Shown: in pieces, positions 51,185 to 59,798 of the stretch | How positions within the stretch are numbered: position 1 is the stretch's first letter | How the letters are laid out: each line of letters opens with the position of its first letter | Origin: Chloroflexota bacterium | Lineage (GTDB): Bacteria; Chloroflexota; Limnocylindria; Limnocylindrales; CSP1-4 | Direction of reading: 5' to 3' | Length of the DNA stretch: 64,000 nt | NCBI GenBank assembly: GCA_919901745.1 | Contig: CAKKPP010000003.1 | Coordinates: 211,742 to 275,741, forward strand | Translations under genes and position numbers: made by a program | The notes under the pieces: generated by a model | Seen by the model: the letters and a program-made list of their open reading frames with translations, nothing else | What the model was told of the DNA's origin: nothing | Database searches by the model: none

Positions 51185-52090
51185 ATGCCGACGGTACGCG
51201 CCAACGCGATCGATATCGGCTACGACGTGCACGGCGCCGGCCCGCCGGCCATCCTCCTCCACGGCGCTACCTCCTCGGGCCGCGAGGATTTCGCGGCGCA
51301 GATCCCGTCGTTCTCGAAGGCCTTCCTGGTTCACGTTCCGGACGCGCGTGGCCACGCCACGACAAGATGGGACGCGGCCGATGGCTTCGAATGTGCCTGG
51401 CTGGCCGACGACGTCATCGCATTCGCCGATGCTTTGGGGCTCACGACCTTTCACCTGGTCGGTTTTTCGATGGGTGCCATGACGGCGCTCCAGGTCGCCG
51501 TTCGACATCCCGAGCGACTCCGCACCCTGGCCGTCATCGGGATCACGACACAGCGCGAGCCGCGCGCCTCGATCACCCGTCGGTTGATGGATCCGGAGCG
51601 GATCGATCGAGAAGACCCTCGCTGGGCCGCGGAACTGGCCGCACGACACGATCCCGTGCAGGGACCCGGGGCATGGCGGCGCCTGCTTCCCGCGATCGCC
51701 GCCGACGTGGCCCGCCAGCCGCTTCTCACGCCGCGAGACCTGCGCCGAATCGCGCTCCCGGCGATGGTCGTGTGCGGCGACCGCGACCAGTTCTGTCCGG
51801 TCGACCATGCCTGGGGGCTGCAGCGCCAGCTGCCCGATGCGCGGCTCCTCGTCGTGCCCGACAGCAGGCACGAGGTGATGGTCCACCGACCCGGACTGTT
51901 CAACGAGGCGATGGCCGGCTTCTATCGCGCCACCGAGACGACGGCGCGGAGCCGGTCCGCCCGACAACCGGAGCGTCGAACGTCGTCCGCCCGGGCTCCC
52001 GCCCCGGAGTCCGATTCCGGGCCGACCGATCTCCTACGTGCGCCCGACCCTGGCGCCGATACAAAGGCCGAGACGGAGGTGTCCCAGTGA
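51185..52090 (+). CDS. Alpha/beta-fold hydrolase
   Basis: A 301-residue hydrolase. The nucleophile elbow GFSMGA (Ser), acid Asp in CGDRDQFCPVD and His in SRHEVM make a complete triad; LLHGATSSG is the oxyanion region. It resembles 3-oxoadipate enol-lactonase or other C-C/ester hydrolases of aromatic catabolism. A Ser/Arg-rich, low-complexity tail of about 45 residues follows the fold. Its stop overlaps the next gene's GTG start. Confidence 0.87.
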   Translation: MPTVRANAIDIGYDVHGAGPPAILLHGATSSGREDFAAQIPSFSKAFLVHVPDARGHATTRWDAADGFECAWLADDVIAFADALGLTTFHLVGFSMGAMTALQVAVRHPERLRTLAVIGITTQREPRASITRRLMDPERIDREDPRWAAELAARHDPVQGPGAWRRLLPAIAADVARQPLLTPRDLRRIALPAMVVCGDRDQFCPVDHAWGLQRQLPDARLLVVPDSRHEVMVHRPGLFNEAMAGFYRATETTARSRSARQPERRTSSARAPAPESDSGPTDLLRAPDPGADTKAETEVSQ

Positions 52091-52434
52091 CCACGCTGCT
52101 CGTTCTGTACCGCCGTCCAGAAGGTGGCGAGGAGGCCCTGGCGACGCTGGAGCGGCGCTATCGCGATGAGCACCTGCCGCTCGTTGCCCGGACGCCGGGG
52201 CTGCGCGCCACCCGGGTCGGCCGGGTGGCCGAGGCCCTGGGCGCTGAGACCGACCTGGTTCTGGCAACGGCCATGGACTTCGACGATCGGGCGGCGCTGG
52301 ACGCGGGTCTCGGTTCCGACGCCATGCGCGCGGCCGGACGAAACCTGCGCGAGATTGCCCCCGGTCTCGCAACGTTCCTTGTCGTGGAGGATGCGCCAGA
52401 CCTGGCTTCGGCGGCCGCCCAACGCGACGGCTGA
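52087..52434 (+). CDS. EthD-family protein
   Basis: A 115-residue ferredoxin-like alpha/beta-barrel (dimeric) protein. It starts TLLVLYRRPEGGEEALATLERRYRDEHLPLVARTPGLRATRVGRV, the EthD pattern with the conserved YxxxHLPLV. EthD-like proteins act with monooxygenases or hydrolases in ether and aromatic breakdown, by a mechanism not well understood. The GTG start overlaps the hydrolase gene (GTGA), so flavin reductase, hydrolase and EthD form one operon. Confidence 0.84.
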   Translation: MTTLLVLYRRPEGGEEALATLERRYRDEHLPLVARTPGLRATRVGRVAEALGAETDLVLATAMDFDDRAALDAGLGSDAMRAAGRNLREIAPGLATFLVVEDAPDLASAAAQRDG

Positions 52435-52522
52435 GCGTCGGTTTGGACGCCAAAGCTCCGTTTCGCGCCGTCGCACGGCGGCGGGTGGGTGATACTGTGC
52501 CGACGCATCCACGAGGAAACGC

Positions 52523-53401
52523 GTGACCGAGCGAGCTGATTCGACCACCGCGAGCGCGATGTCCAACGCGACATCCGGCTCGATGTCCAGCGGAACCGGC
52601 GACGATCCGATGACGGTCCGGCTGACGTTCCCGGCCGTGGGCGACGCGGGGCAGGTTCCCGGGGTCGCGCTCGTCACCCTGGATCGACCGCGGGCGCTCA
52701 ACGCCCTCGACTTCGCGACGATCGCCCGCCTGACCGACATGCTCGAGGCACTCGACGCGGATCCGGACTGCCGGGCAATCGTCATCACCGGGGCGGGGGA
52801 TCGGGCGTTCGCGGCCGGCGCCGACATCCGCGAGCTGGCGGTTCAGACGCCAACATCGCTCAGCCGTGACAACCACTTCCATCGATGGGAGCGGATTGCC
52901 AAGATTCGCACGCCGCTCATCGCCGCAGTCCGCGGTGCCGCGCTCGGTGGTGGCTGCGAGCTCGCGATGACCTGCGACATGATCGTAGCGGCCGACGACG
53001 CGACGTTTGGGCAACCGGAGATCCGGCTCGGGGTCATGCCCGGTGCCGGCGGAACGCAGCGGCTCACCCGCGCGATCGGCAAGGCCCGCGCGATGGAGCT
53101 GGTCCTGACCGGCCGACCGATGACGGCGCCCGAGGCGTACGCCGCGGGACTGCTGACCCGCGTGGTCCCTGGCGCCCAGGTCATCGCCGCCGCCCTTGGG
53201 CTTGCCGCCGAGGTTGCCGCCATGGCGCCCGTCGCGGTGCGCGCGGCCAAGGAGGCCGTGCTGCACGCCGCCGAGGTTTCACTCAGCGCGGGGCTGGAAT
53301 TCGAGCGCCGGAACTTCTATCTGCTCTTTGATACCGAGGACATGCACGAGGGCACGGCCGCATTCCTTGAGAAGCGGCAACCAGCCTGGAAGGGTCGCTG
53401 A
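52523..53401 (+). CDS. Enoyl-CoA hydratase/isomerase (PaaF-like)
   Basis: A crotonase-fold enzyme of 292 residues with about 30 extra residues at the N-terminus. FAAGADIRELA and ALGGGCELAMTCDMIVAAD hold the oxyanion-hole Gly residues, and GQPEIRLGVMPGAGGTQRL the usual catalytic Glu. It probably hydrates 2,3-enoyl-CoA in phenylacetate or fatty-acid breakdown. GTG start with GAGGAAAC ahead. The paaABCD genes lie 7 kb downstream. Confidence 0.9.
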   Translation: MTERADSTTASAMSNATSGSMSSGTGDDPMTVRLTFPAVGDAGQVPGVALVTLDRPRALNALDFATIARLTDMLEALDADPDCRAIVITGAGDRAFAAGADIRELAVQTPTSLSRDNHFHRWERIAKIRTPLIAAVRGAALGGGCELAMTCDMIVAADDATFGQPEIRLGVMPGAGGTQRLTRAIGKARAMELVLTGRPMTAPEAYAAGLLTRVVPGAQVIAAALGLAAEVAAMAPVAVRAAKEAVLHAAEVSLSAGLEFERRNFYLLFDTEDMHEGTAAFLEKRQPAWKGR

Positions 53402-53437
53402 ACGGCGGGGGAAGCCGGTTCAGTCGAGGAGGACGGA

Positions 53438-54226
53438 ATGGAACGAGATCAGGGCGGAGGCTCGGACTACGGACGCGATCTCGAGCGTGAGCTCGGCGAC
53501 GAGCCGGCGCCGGCCTGGCGGGACTCACCTCCGGACATTCTCTCGCCGATCGATCCCAATGCGCCGGTGAGCGGCCACGTCGCACCGCGACCGGCCTCGT
53601 CGTCAGCCCCCGCGGCACCGGAGCACGACTGGGAGGCCGCCAGCGGGATGATCTTCCCGGCATTTCGGCCGGTCGGAACCGCGGGCCTTCGGGTCGAAGA
53701 GATCGATCAGGCGAGGTTGCTCGCGGAGGTCGCCAAGAGCCACGCTCAGCCGATCGTCGATGAAGGGCCGTGCGGGTTGGCGGTCGTGTACGCCCTCCAT
53801 GCGGGCGCCTACGACGTGATCGTCAACGGCGACCACCTGCTGTCGTGGAACGTCGGCCCGGAAGAGATCCAGGACGCCGCGATGCGCAACCTCGAGGCAT
53901 GGGCCGCCGGAGCCGCCTGGATCGAGGAGGCGTCGGGCGATCGACGTCTTCTTTCGAGCGACACGGGCGATGGTTGGGATGCCAGCCGGATCCTGGTTGC
54001 CGGGGCGCGCGAGCATCTCGCCGATCAGCTCGGACGCGATGGGCGGGTCCTCGTCGGACTCCCCGACCAGCACCTCCTCGTGGCCGGCACGTTGCGCCCG
54101 GACGACCCAGATTTCGCAACCCTCTTCGCCGACTTCATCGTGGAGCAATCGGGCGGCGCCGACATGCCGATCGACCGGCGAGTCTTCGAACTCGTTGACG
54201 GCCGCCTCGTCGAATTCGCCGGCTGA
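53438..54226 (+). CDS. DUF1444-like hypothetical protein
   Basis: A 262-residue protein. The first 65 residues are polar and Pro/Ala-rich, probably disordered. The remainder is a mixed alpha/beta domain with LSWNVGPEEIQDAAMRNLEAWAAG and RILVAGAREHLADQLGRDGRVLVGLPDQHLLVAG, a pattern known from DUF1444 (YtpQ-like) proteins of unknown function. It is placed between two enoyl-CoA hydratase genes, with eight bases to the next, so it is likely cotranscribed with them. Function unknown. Confidence 0.72.
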   Translation: MERDQGGGSDYGRDLERELGDEPAPAWRDSPPDILSPIDPNAPVSGHVAPRPASSSAPAAPEHDWEAASGMIFPAFRPVGTAGLRVEEIDQARLLAEVAKSHAQPIVDEGPCGLAVVYALHAGAYDVIVNGDHLLSWNVGPEEIQDAAMRNLEAWAAGAAWIEEASGDRRLLSSDTGDGWDASRILVAGAREHLADQLGRDGRVLVGLPDQHLLVAGTLRPDDPDFATLFADFIVEQSGGADMPIDRRVFELVDGRLVEFAG

Positions 54227-54233
54227 CCCTCCG

Positions 54234-55028
54234 GTGACGGCGGCAGGCTCGTTCGCCGGTCTTCGCTACGACGTCGACGCGGCGATCGCGACGATCGTGC
54301 TGGATCGCCCTGACGCGCTGAACGCCTTCACCGTTCCGATGAAGGAGTCGCTGCTCGTGGCGCTCGACGCGGCCGAGGCGGATGCGCGTGTCCGTGCCGT
54401 CGTCCTGACCGGTGCCGGCCGCGCGTTCAGTGCCGGTCAGGACCTCAAGGAACGCCTCGATCCCGATGCGGCGCCGCTCGATGTGGAGCTGCGCGAACGC
54501 TACAACCCGATCGTTCGGGCGATGCGTCGGTCGACGAAGCCGATCGTGGGGGCCATCAACGGCATCGCGGCCGGCGCGGGGGCATCGATCGCGTTTGCCT
54601 GCGACGTGCGGATCGCCGCCGAGAGCGCGTCCTTCCTGCTCGCCTTCGGGAGGGTGGGCCTGATCCCGGATTCGGGTGCCACGTGGCTGCTGCCTCGCCT
54701 CGTCGGGGTGGCCAAGGCCGCCGAGCTGGCGCTCCTCGTCGAGCCGCTCTCGGCGCACGATGCCGAGCGGTTCGGGCTCGTCGCGCGGGTCGTCCCCGAC
54801 GCCGATCTCGCGTCCGAGGCGCGAGCAGTGGCCCTGAAGCTCGCCCGTCTCGCCCCGCGCGCCCTCGCCTGGACCAAGCGCTCAATCAATGAGGGATCCA
54901 CGCTGTCCTTCGATGCGGCGCTCGAGCTGGAAGCGGACCTCCAGGGCGAGGCCGGTCGAACGGCCGATCACGCCGAGGGAATCAGCGCGTTCCTCGAGAA
55001 ACGCGCGCCGCTCTTTCGCGGGGAGTGA
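54234..55028 (+). CDS. paaG: Enoyl-CoA hydratase/isomerase (PaaG-like)
   Basis: A crotonase-fold enzyme of 264 residues. The pattern GAGRAFSAGQDLKERLD, the loop INGIAAGAGASIAFACDVRIAAE and GRVGLIPDSGATWLLPRLVG match PaaG, the ring-1,2-epoxy-phenylacetyl-CoA isomerase that follows the PaaABC(D)E epoxidase; the Asp in LIPDSG is the PaaG-type catalytic residue. GTG start at 54234; the track's longer ORF overlaps the DUF1444-like gene in another frame. It converges with the FecR-type gene, one base apart. Confidence 0.88.
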   Translation: MTAAGSFAGLRYDVDAAIATIVLDRPDALNAFTVPMKESLLVALDAAEADARVRAVVLTGAGRAFSAGQDLKERLDPDAAPLDVELRERYNPIVRAMRRSTKPIVGAINGIAAGAGASIAFACDVRIAAESASFLLAFGRVGLIPDSGATWLLPRLVGVAKAAELALLVEPLSAHDAERFGLVARVVPDADLASEARAVALKLARLAPRALAWTKRSINEGSTLSFDAALELEADLQGEAGRTADHAEGISAFLEKRAPLFRGE

Positions 55029-55029
55029 C

Positions 55030-56829
55030 CTACGGGATCGTGGCCTGCACGACGTCGGTCTGCGCGACGAGGAACTTCCCGAACGGGGTATCGCGGAATG
55101 TCTGGACACGGAACCAGTACGTGCCGGACGTCATGCCGCCCACCTCGGCCGTTCCGGCCCCAAACGTCGTCCCGACCCAGGCCGCCGGAGATCCGCCGAG
55201 GTAACTCGGCTCGGGATTGTCGGCCGAATACACGAGCTTGTCGAAGGAGTAACAGGCCGACGCGCTCGCGTACGCGGGCCAGCTGAACGATCCACCGCCG
55301 GGACCCGGCGTGATGGCGAGCGCCCCGAGCGCCTTGACCGCCTTGGAAGTGACAGACTTGATGTCGCTCGCCCCGATGACCCGGTTTTCCGCATCGAACG
55401 CCATCGCCCGGTAGTAGACGGTCGTGCCGCCATCGAGCGACGCGTCGAACGACTGCTTCTTGGTCCAGTCGGTCGTATAGGTGTTGCCGAAGTCGACCGC
55501 GCCACCCTCCGGCGGATAGGCCAGCGGGATCGTCGGTGTCGTGTTGCGCAGCGCCGTGTAGTGATTGAAGGCATCCCCCGTGAACTTCGACCAGTCGAGC
55601 ACCACGCCGCCGTCACAGCTCGTCAGGCTCAGGGTCATCGCGGCCACGGGCGGCGCCGGTGTCGGCGTGGGTGTCGGTGTCGGCTTGGGAGTGGGCTTGG
55701 GCGTGGGCTTGGGCGTGGGCGCGGCTGTCGGGGCCAGCGTCGGCAACGGCGTCGGATCGGGCGTCACGAGAGGCGCCGCGGTCGGATCTGCCGGCCGCGC
55801 GGTGGCCAGCGGACGCGGCGTCGAGGCACGGGTCTCGAGGTCCAGGTCGATCGCCGTCATCACGCCCAGTTCGTGACCGAGCGCGCGATCGATCTTCGCG
55901 TTGCGCAGGAGCCATGGATCCTGGAGGTCGTCCGGATCGATGGTGCCGATTGCGAGATCCGCGCCGCCCGCCCCAAGGCCCACGGCGACCGAACGACCCT
56001 CGACGATGGTCGCCTCGATCCCCGGCCCGTCGACCGCGACGTCGTGCTCCAGGCTGCGCTCGACGACCTGCTCACCACCGGTAACCGGTGATCGATCGAG
56101 ATCGAAGGCCGTCCCCAGCGCCCGCCAGGTGACTGTTGCCGTGGTGACTTCGTAGGTGCCGCCGTTCACCAGAACCACCCGGTGGTAGGCGCGGCCGGCG
56201 AGTTGATCGAGGACGATCCGTGTCCGTCCGAGCGTCGCGATCCGCATCTCGGCGCCGCCGGAAAGGCGCGCCTGGCTCGCCCCGAACTCGAGCGTGGCAC
56301 GACCGTCGGCGGCAACGCTGATCGCGTCGCCCGCACGCAGTTCCGTGCCGGCCGTCAGGGGCGAGGTCGTGGCATCACGCGTCAGGGTGGCGCCGACCAC
56401 GTCGGATGCGCGCGTCTCCGGGAGCCCCGGAAGGAAGAGCCCGGCCTGCAGGCCGACGATTCCGACGACGAACGCCGCCGCGACGGCGAAGACCGTCCAG
56501 CGAGGTGCCGGCAGGACGGTCGGCGTCCGCCGCACGACCCTCGGATCGCCGACGCGGGATGGGGCGTTGGTCCAGGGCGTCATCGGCCGGGATGATCGGC
56601 TCGTTGCGACGGCCGCTTCGTTCGCGACGATGTCCCATGTTGTCGTGGGAGCCGGCGCCGGCAATTCGGCCAGCAGCCGCGCCCGGAGGTCGGCGGCAAA
56701 CGTCGCTGCCGGTCGCTCGACGGCTCCCGTCGCCCGTTGTGCGCGAACGCGCGAGCCACCCGCGGCGAGCTCCAGCTCAATCGCCTCGAGATCCGTATCG
56801 ATCGCGAACATTCGATCGTCAGGCCGCAT
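55030..56829 (-). CDS. Membrane FecR-type protein with Pro/Thr linker and fibronectin-like repeats
   Basis: A 599-residue protein coded directly after an ECF sigma factor and overlapping it by 11 bases, the position of an anti-sigma/regulatory partner. The cytoplasmic part (1-110) is followed by one transmembrane helix (about 111-134), a FecR domain (GTELRAGDAISVAADGRATLEFGASQARL, VNGGTYEVTTATVTWRALGTAFDL), a TPKPTPKPTPKPTPTP linker and about 170 residues of fibronectin-type modules. These have the YYR/YYK strand pattern also found three times in the protein encoded at 57550. It could sense a surface or cell-wall state and control the sigma factor. Confidence 0.82.
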   Translation of the reverse strand: MRPDDRMFAIDTDLEAIELELAAGGSRVRAQRATGAVERPAATFAADLRARLLAELPAPAPTTTWDIVANEAAVATSRSSRPMTPWTNAPSRVGDPRVVRRTPTVLPAPRWTVFAVAAAFVVGIVGLQAGLFLPGLPETRASDVVGATLTRDATTSPLTAGTELRAGDAISVAADGRATLEFGASQARLSGGAEMRIATLGRTRIVLDQLAGRAYHRVVLVNGGTYEVTTATVTWRALGTAFDLDRSPVTGGEQVVERSLEHDVAVDGPGIEATIVEGRSVAVGLGAGGADLAIGTIDPDDLQDPWLLRNAKIDRALGHELGVMTAIDLDLETRASTPRPLATARPADPTAAPLVTPDPTPLPTLAPTAAPTPKPTPKPTPKPTPTPTPTPAPPVAAMTLSLTSCDGGVVLDWSKFTGDAFNHYTALRNTTPTIPLAYPPEGGAVDFGNTYTTDWTKKQSFDASLDGGTTVYYRAMAFDAENRVIGASDIKSVTSKAVKALGALAITPGPGGGSFSWPAYASASACYSFDKLVYSADNPEPSYLGGSPAAWVGTTFGAGTAEVGGMTSGTYWFRVQTFRDTPFGKFLVAQTDVVQATIP

Positions 56830-57433
56830 CGGTCGACTCCTGGAGGACCACGGCTCGAAGCGCGCGGAGCGCTCGATGGAGCTTGACGGCGAGCGTGGAT
56901 CGGGAGCAGCCGAGTGCGCCGCAGAGCTCGTCGAGTTCGAGCCCGTCAAAGTACTTGAGGACGATGACGCGGCGGTGCGTATCGGGCAGGCGCAGCAGGG
57001 CGCGCCGCACGACGTCGCGATCGAGGGCGGCGGCGAACGCCGCCGCAGCCGCGTCATCACCCGGCTCCGGCACACCGGCCGTGTCGGCGTCATCGCCCCA
57101 CCCGTCGGACGCGCGGACGCCGAGCGGGATCGTGCGGCGCCCGCGCCGGACGTGATCGACGACGGCGTTGGAGGCGACCCGGTAGAGCCAGCCCCCGAAG
57201 GCGTCGTTGCGGAATCCGTCGTGACGGACGGCGCTGAGAGCGCGTTCGAAGGTCATTGCGGTGAGATCCTCGGCCACGGTCCGATCGCCGACGCGGCGCA
57301 CGATGAAGCCGTAGAGCCGTGGGAGATAGAAGTCGTAGAGCTCGCCGAACGCGGACGCGTCGATCCGGGAGCGAGCCACGAGGGCCTGCTCCCGGATCGC
57401 GTCCATGCGCGTGCTGGTCGAGTCACGGGACAT
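56819..57433 (-). CDS. ECF-type RNA polymerase sigma factor
   Basis: A sigma-70 family factor of 204 residues. Region 2 covers about 25-95 (FGELYDFYLPRLYGFIVRRVGDRTVAEDLTAMTFERAL, GGWLYRVASNAVVDHVRRGRR) and region 4 about 140-200 (ALLRLPDTHRRVIVLKYFDGLELDELCGALGCSRSTLAVKLHRALRAL). An acidic Asp/Ala-rich linker joins them. The stop overlaps the FecR-type gene. Upstream lies a long inverted repeat that ends two bases before the ATG, and no Shine-Dalgarno is seen. Confidence 0.93.
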   Translation of the reverse strand: MSRDSTSTRMDAIREQALVARSRIDASAFGELYDFYLPRLYGFIVRRVGDRTVAEDLTAMTFERALSAVRHDGFRNDAFGGWLYRVASNAVVDHVRRGRRTIPLGVRASDGWGDDADTAGVPEPGDDAAAAAFAAALDRDVVRRALLRLPDTHRRVIVLKYFDGLELDELCGALGCSRSTLAVKLHRALRALRAVVLQESTDAA

Positions 57434-57434
57434 C

Positions 57435-57532
57435 GGACGTCAGACGGTAGGAACGGATGGGTGGGGTAACCATCGACCAGCAGTACTCCCACCGGGCGGA
57501 CCACCCGGGTCATCCATCCGTTCCCGACGTCC
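57435..57532. repeat. Nested inverted repeat before the sigma-factor start
   Basis: GGACGTC (57435-57441) plus GGAACGGATGG (57450-57460) pair with CCATCCGTTCC (57514-57524) plus GACGTCC (57526-57532). The 53-base loop contains a further small stem (GTGGG/CCCAC). It fills the gap between the repeat-protein gene and the sigma gene, and could end transcription of the first or mask translation of the second. Confidence 0.72.
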
Positions 57533-57549
57533 GTCGCCCTGCTCCTCGA

Positions 57550-58983
57550 TTACTGGACGGTCAGGGTGGCGACCGGGGTGATCCCGAGCGTCACCTTCTG
57601 GCCACCCCAGTCGCCGATCGAAAGGACCCGGTAGAACCACGTCTGTCCGACCTGCACGTTGGCATCGACGAAGCGGGTCGTCGCGGGGTCGCCGATGGCG
57701 GCGATGACCTCGGTCCCGTCGTTGGCCGGGTAGGTGGGATTCGGGTTGGTCATCGACCGGACGACCTTGTAGTACATGAACCCATCGATGCCGCGCGCCT
57801 CCCATTCGAGGACGATGCCCTCCCCGGTCTGGGTGACCGAGAACCCGAGGACGTACGGCTCCGGAGTCGGCTTCGGTTCGAAGGTCGGCGTCTCGATGGC
57901 CTTCGCCGCACTCGCGGCGACGACCACGTAGCCGGATTCCGAGGATCGAACGCAGAACACCCGGTACCAGAGCTTGGTGCCGGCCGGCGCGTCGCCGTCA
58001 TAGAACTTGGTCCCGCCGTCCCGTCCGACCACGCCCACGACCTTGTCGTTGTCGCCGGCCGGCCAGGTGACGGTGGAGTCCGTCGAGCGGACGATCTTGT
58101 AGTAGTCGAAGGTGCCCGGGCACTCGGTCCAGCGGACCTTGGGATGGCCCTCGACGATCGCCAGCTCGAGGCCGAGCGTTCCCGCGTCGGGGGTATCGGT
58201 CGGTGCCGGCTTGGTCACGATGCCGCGAAGGGGCGAGACGCACGCCGGGATGAGCTTGCCTTCGTATTCGACGACCGCGACCACCTTGTAGTAGACCTTC
58301 GTGCCGGCCGGCGCCTTGGCGTCGTACAGCACGGTCTTGCCCATGTCCTCGACGGCCCCGACCAGCGAGTCACCACTGCCCAGCGGCCAGGTGGCGGCAT
58401 CGTTCGTGGAGCGGATGACCTTGTAGTAGCGGAACCCCACGGGATCGCAGGCGCCCCAGTCGATCACGACCTTCGAGCCGTCGAGGCTGACGGTCAGGCC
58501 GATGGTCTCGAGCTCCGGCTTGGGTTCGGTGACCGGGTCGACAACCTGGTCCGGCTTGTCGGTCGGCTCATCGGTCGTCGGCTCCTCGTCACCGGGCTCG
58601 CTTGCGTCGGGGCCCTTGGAATCGATCGACTCGGAGCCGGGCTTCGCGTCGACGCCGGCGCGATCGCCGTCCGTCGCCCAGTTGTCGAAGCCGGCGTGGC
58701 CGAAGATCGTGCTGTTCGAGTTCGTGTCGGACGCTGCGGATGCTGCTTCGTCGGCTGAGCTGCTGGCCGGGTTGGTTGCCGCGCCGTCCGGTCGGACCGC
58801 CGCTCCGAACGCGAGCGCCGTGACGAGGAACGCGCCCGCGATGGCGCCCGGCATGGATACGCCTAACCGGCGGCCCGACCGGCCACCGGTGATCTTGCGG
58901 GTGTGGTCCTCGAGCAGTTCGATGTCGTCGAGCGGCTCGCCGTGACCGCGCGGGTGGCGGTCGTGCTCCGGATAGCGATCCAT
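57550..58983 (-). CDS. Membrane-anchored surface protein with three fibronectin-like repeats
   Basis: A 477-residue protein. A cytoplasmic head of about 40 residues (MDRYPEHDRH, IELLEDHTRKITGG) is followed by one transmembrane helix (about 44-63), an acidic Ser/Pro/Asp-rich linker, and three tandem modules of about 95 residues. Each has the pattern YYKVIRS-TNDAATWP, then a YD/VD-APAGTKVYYKV turn and strand. The modules have two cysteines in part of the copies. It probably displays the modules outside the membrane. The Shine-Dalgarno GGGAGAC precedes the ATG. It is followed on the same strand by the sigma and FecR-type genes, so one regulatory unit is likely. Confidence 0.8.
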   Translation of the reverse strand: MDRYPEHDRHPRGHGEPLDDIELLEDHTRKITGGRSGRRLGVSMPGAIAGAFLVTALAFGAAVRPDGAATNPASSSADEAASAASDTNSNSTIFGHAGFDNWATDGDRAGVDAKPGSESIDSKGPDASEPGDEEPTTDEPTDKPDQVVDPVTEPKPELETIGLTVSLDGSKVVIDWGACDPVGFRYYKVIRSTNDAATWPLGSGDSLVGAVEDMGKTVLYDAKAPAGTKVYYKVVAVVEYEGKLIPACVSPLRGIVTKPAPTDTPDAGTLGLELAIVEGHPKVRWTECPGTFDYYKIVRSTDSTVTWPAGDNDKVVGVVGRDGGTKFYDGDAPAGTKLWYRVFCVRSSESGYVVVAASAAKAIETPTFEPKPTPEPYVLGFSVTQTGEGIVLEWEARGIDGFMYYKVVRSMTNPNPTYPANDGTEVIAAIGDPATTRFVDANVQVGQTWFYRVLSIGDWGGQKVTLGITPVATLTVQ

Positions 58984-59198
58984 TCTGCTGTCTCCCTTTG
59001 GTCCCCGAGACCGGTGGTGGCCGCCGCCGATCGGCGACGGGACAAGTCCGATGCAGACAGAACGCCCGGGAGGGCCTGGGATTACCAGGTCGAGCGCATC
59101 CGATGGTCATGGGGATGGGAGTACAGTCGGCAACGCTTCGTCGGGGCCGGATCGCCGGTGTCCCCGCGATCGGAGCGGGGTGAGGCATGGAGGACGTC

Positions 59199-59711
59199 AT
59201 GACGAAACCGGACACGGCGCGGGCGATCCACGCGGCTCGCGCGCACCTGGCGGCGAACCCAGGGGATGGACGTGGTCCGGACAAGCCGGCGACGGCGGTC
59301 GTCGAGTCGGGACTGCGCTGCCGCGTCGATGGCGAATACGCCAGCCTCGTCAGTGACATGCCCCGCGCGGCCGGTGGCGCCGGTTCCGCCTCGAGCCCCG
59401 GTTGGCTCATGCGGGCCGCGCACGCTGCCTGTGACGCGACGGTCATCGCGATGCGGGCAGCCGACGTTGGGGTCGAGCTGTCGACGCTCGAGGTGACGGT
59501 AGGAAGTGAGTCCGACGACCGCGGCATGTTCGGTTCCGATGACGACGTCCCGGCCGGATCCCTGGAGACGGTCGTTCGAATCCGGATCGGCGCCGAGGGC
59601 GTGCCTGAAGGGGAGCTGCAGGACATCGTCCACTACGCGCTGGCGCACTCTCCGATCGGTAGCACGGTCTCCCGTGCGGTTCCCCTGCGCGAGGTCATCG
59701 AGATCGCCTGA
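59199..59711 (+). CDS. OsmC-family peroxiredoxin-like protein
   Basis: A 170-residue protein. The two cysteines of the family active site are seen in SGLRCRVDGE and AAHAACDATVIAMRAADVGV; VELSTLEVTVGSESDDRGM matches the central beta segment. OsmC/Ohr proteins reduce organic hydroperoxides using paired cysteines. The ATG at 59199 was chosen for GGAGG just before it; the track's 59187 is the other option. Upstream (58984-59198) shows no gene. Confidence 0.82.
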   Translation: MTKPDTARAIHAARAHLAANPGDGRGPDKPATAVVESGLRCRVDGEYASLVSDMPRAAGGAGSASSPGWLMRAAHAACDATVIAMRAADVGVELSTLEVTVGSESDDRGMFGSDDDVPAGSLETVVRIRIGAEGVPEGELQDIVHYALAHSPIGSTVSRAVPLREVIEIA

Positions 59712-59734
59712 TATACCCTCGGTGACGAACGGCA

Positions 59735-59763
59735 TTGACATTGACGTCGGCTCCGGATAGGTT
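59735..59763 (+). promoter_or_regulatory. Promoter of the TetR-paaABCD operon
   Basis: TTGACA (59735-59740) and TAGGTT (59758-59763) lie 17 bp apart, the best -35/-10 pair seen in the window. The operator follows at once. Confidence 0.68.
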
Positions 59764-59764
59764 C

Positions 59765-59780
59765 CCTAACGAACGTTAGG
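59765..59780 (+). promoter_or_regulatory. PaaR-type palindromic operator
   Basis: CCTAACG-AA-CGTTAGG is a perfect 16-bp palindrome covering the likely transcription start. It fits the consensus CNAACGNNCGTTNG that I recall for the TetR-family phenylacetyl-CoA-responsive repressor PaaR of Thermus thermophilus. Confidence 0.7.
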
Positions 59781-59798
59781 TAGGAGTTGCGTCCCGCG

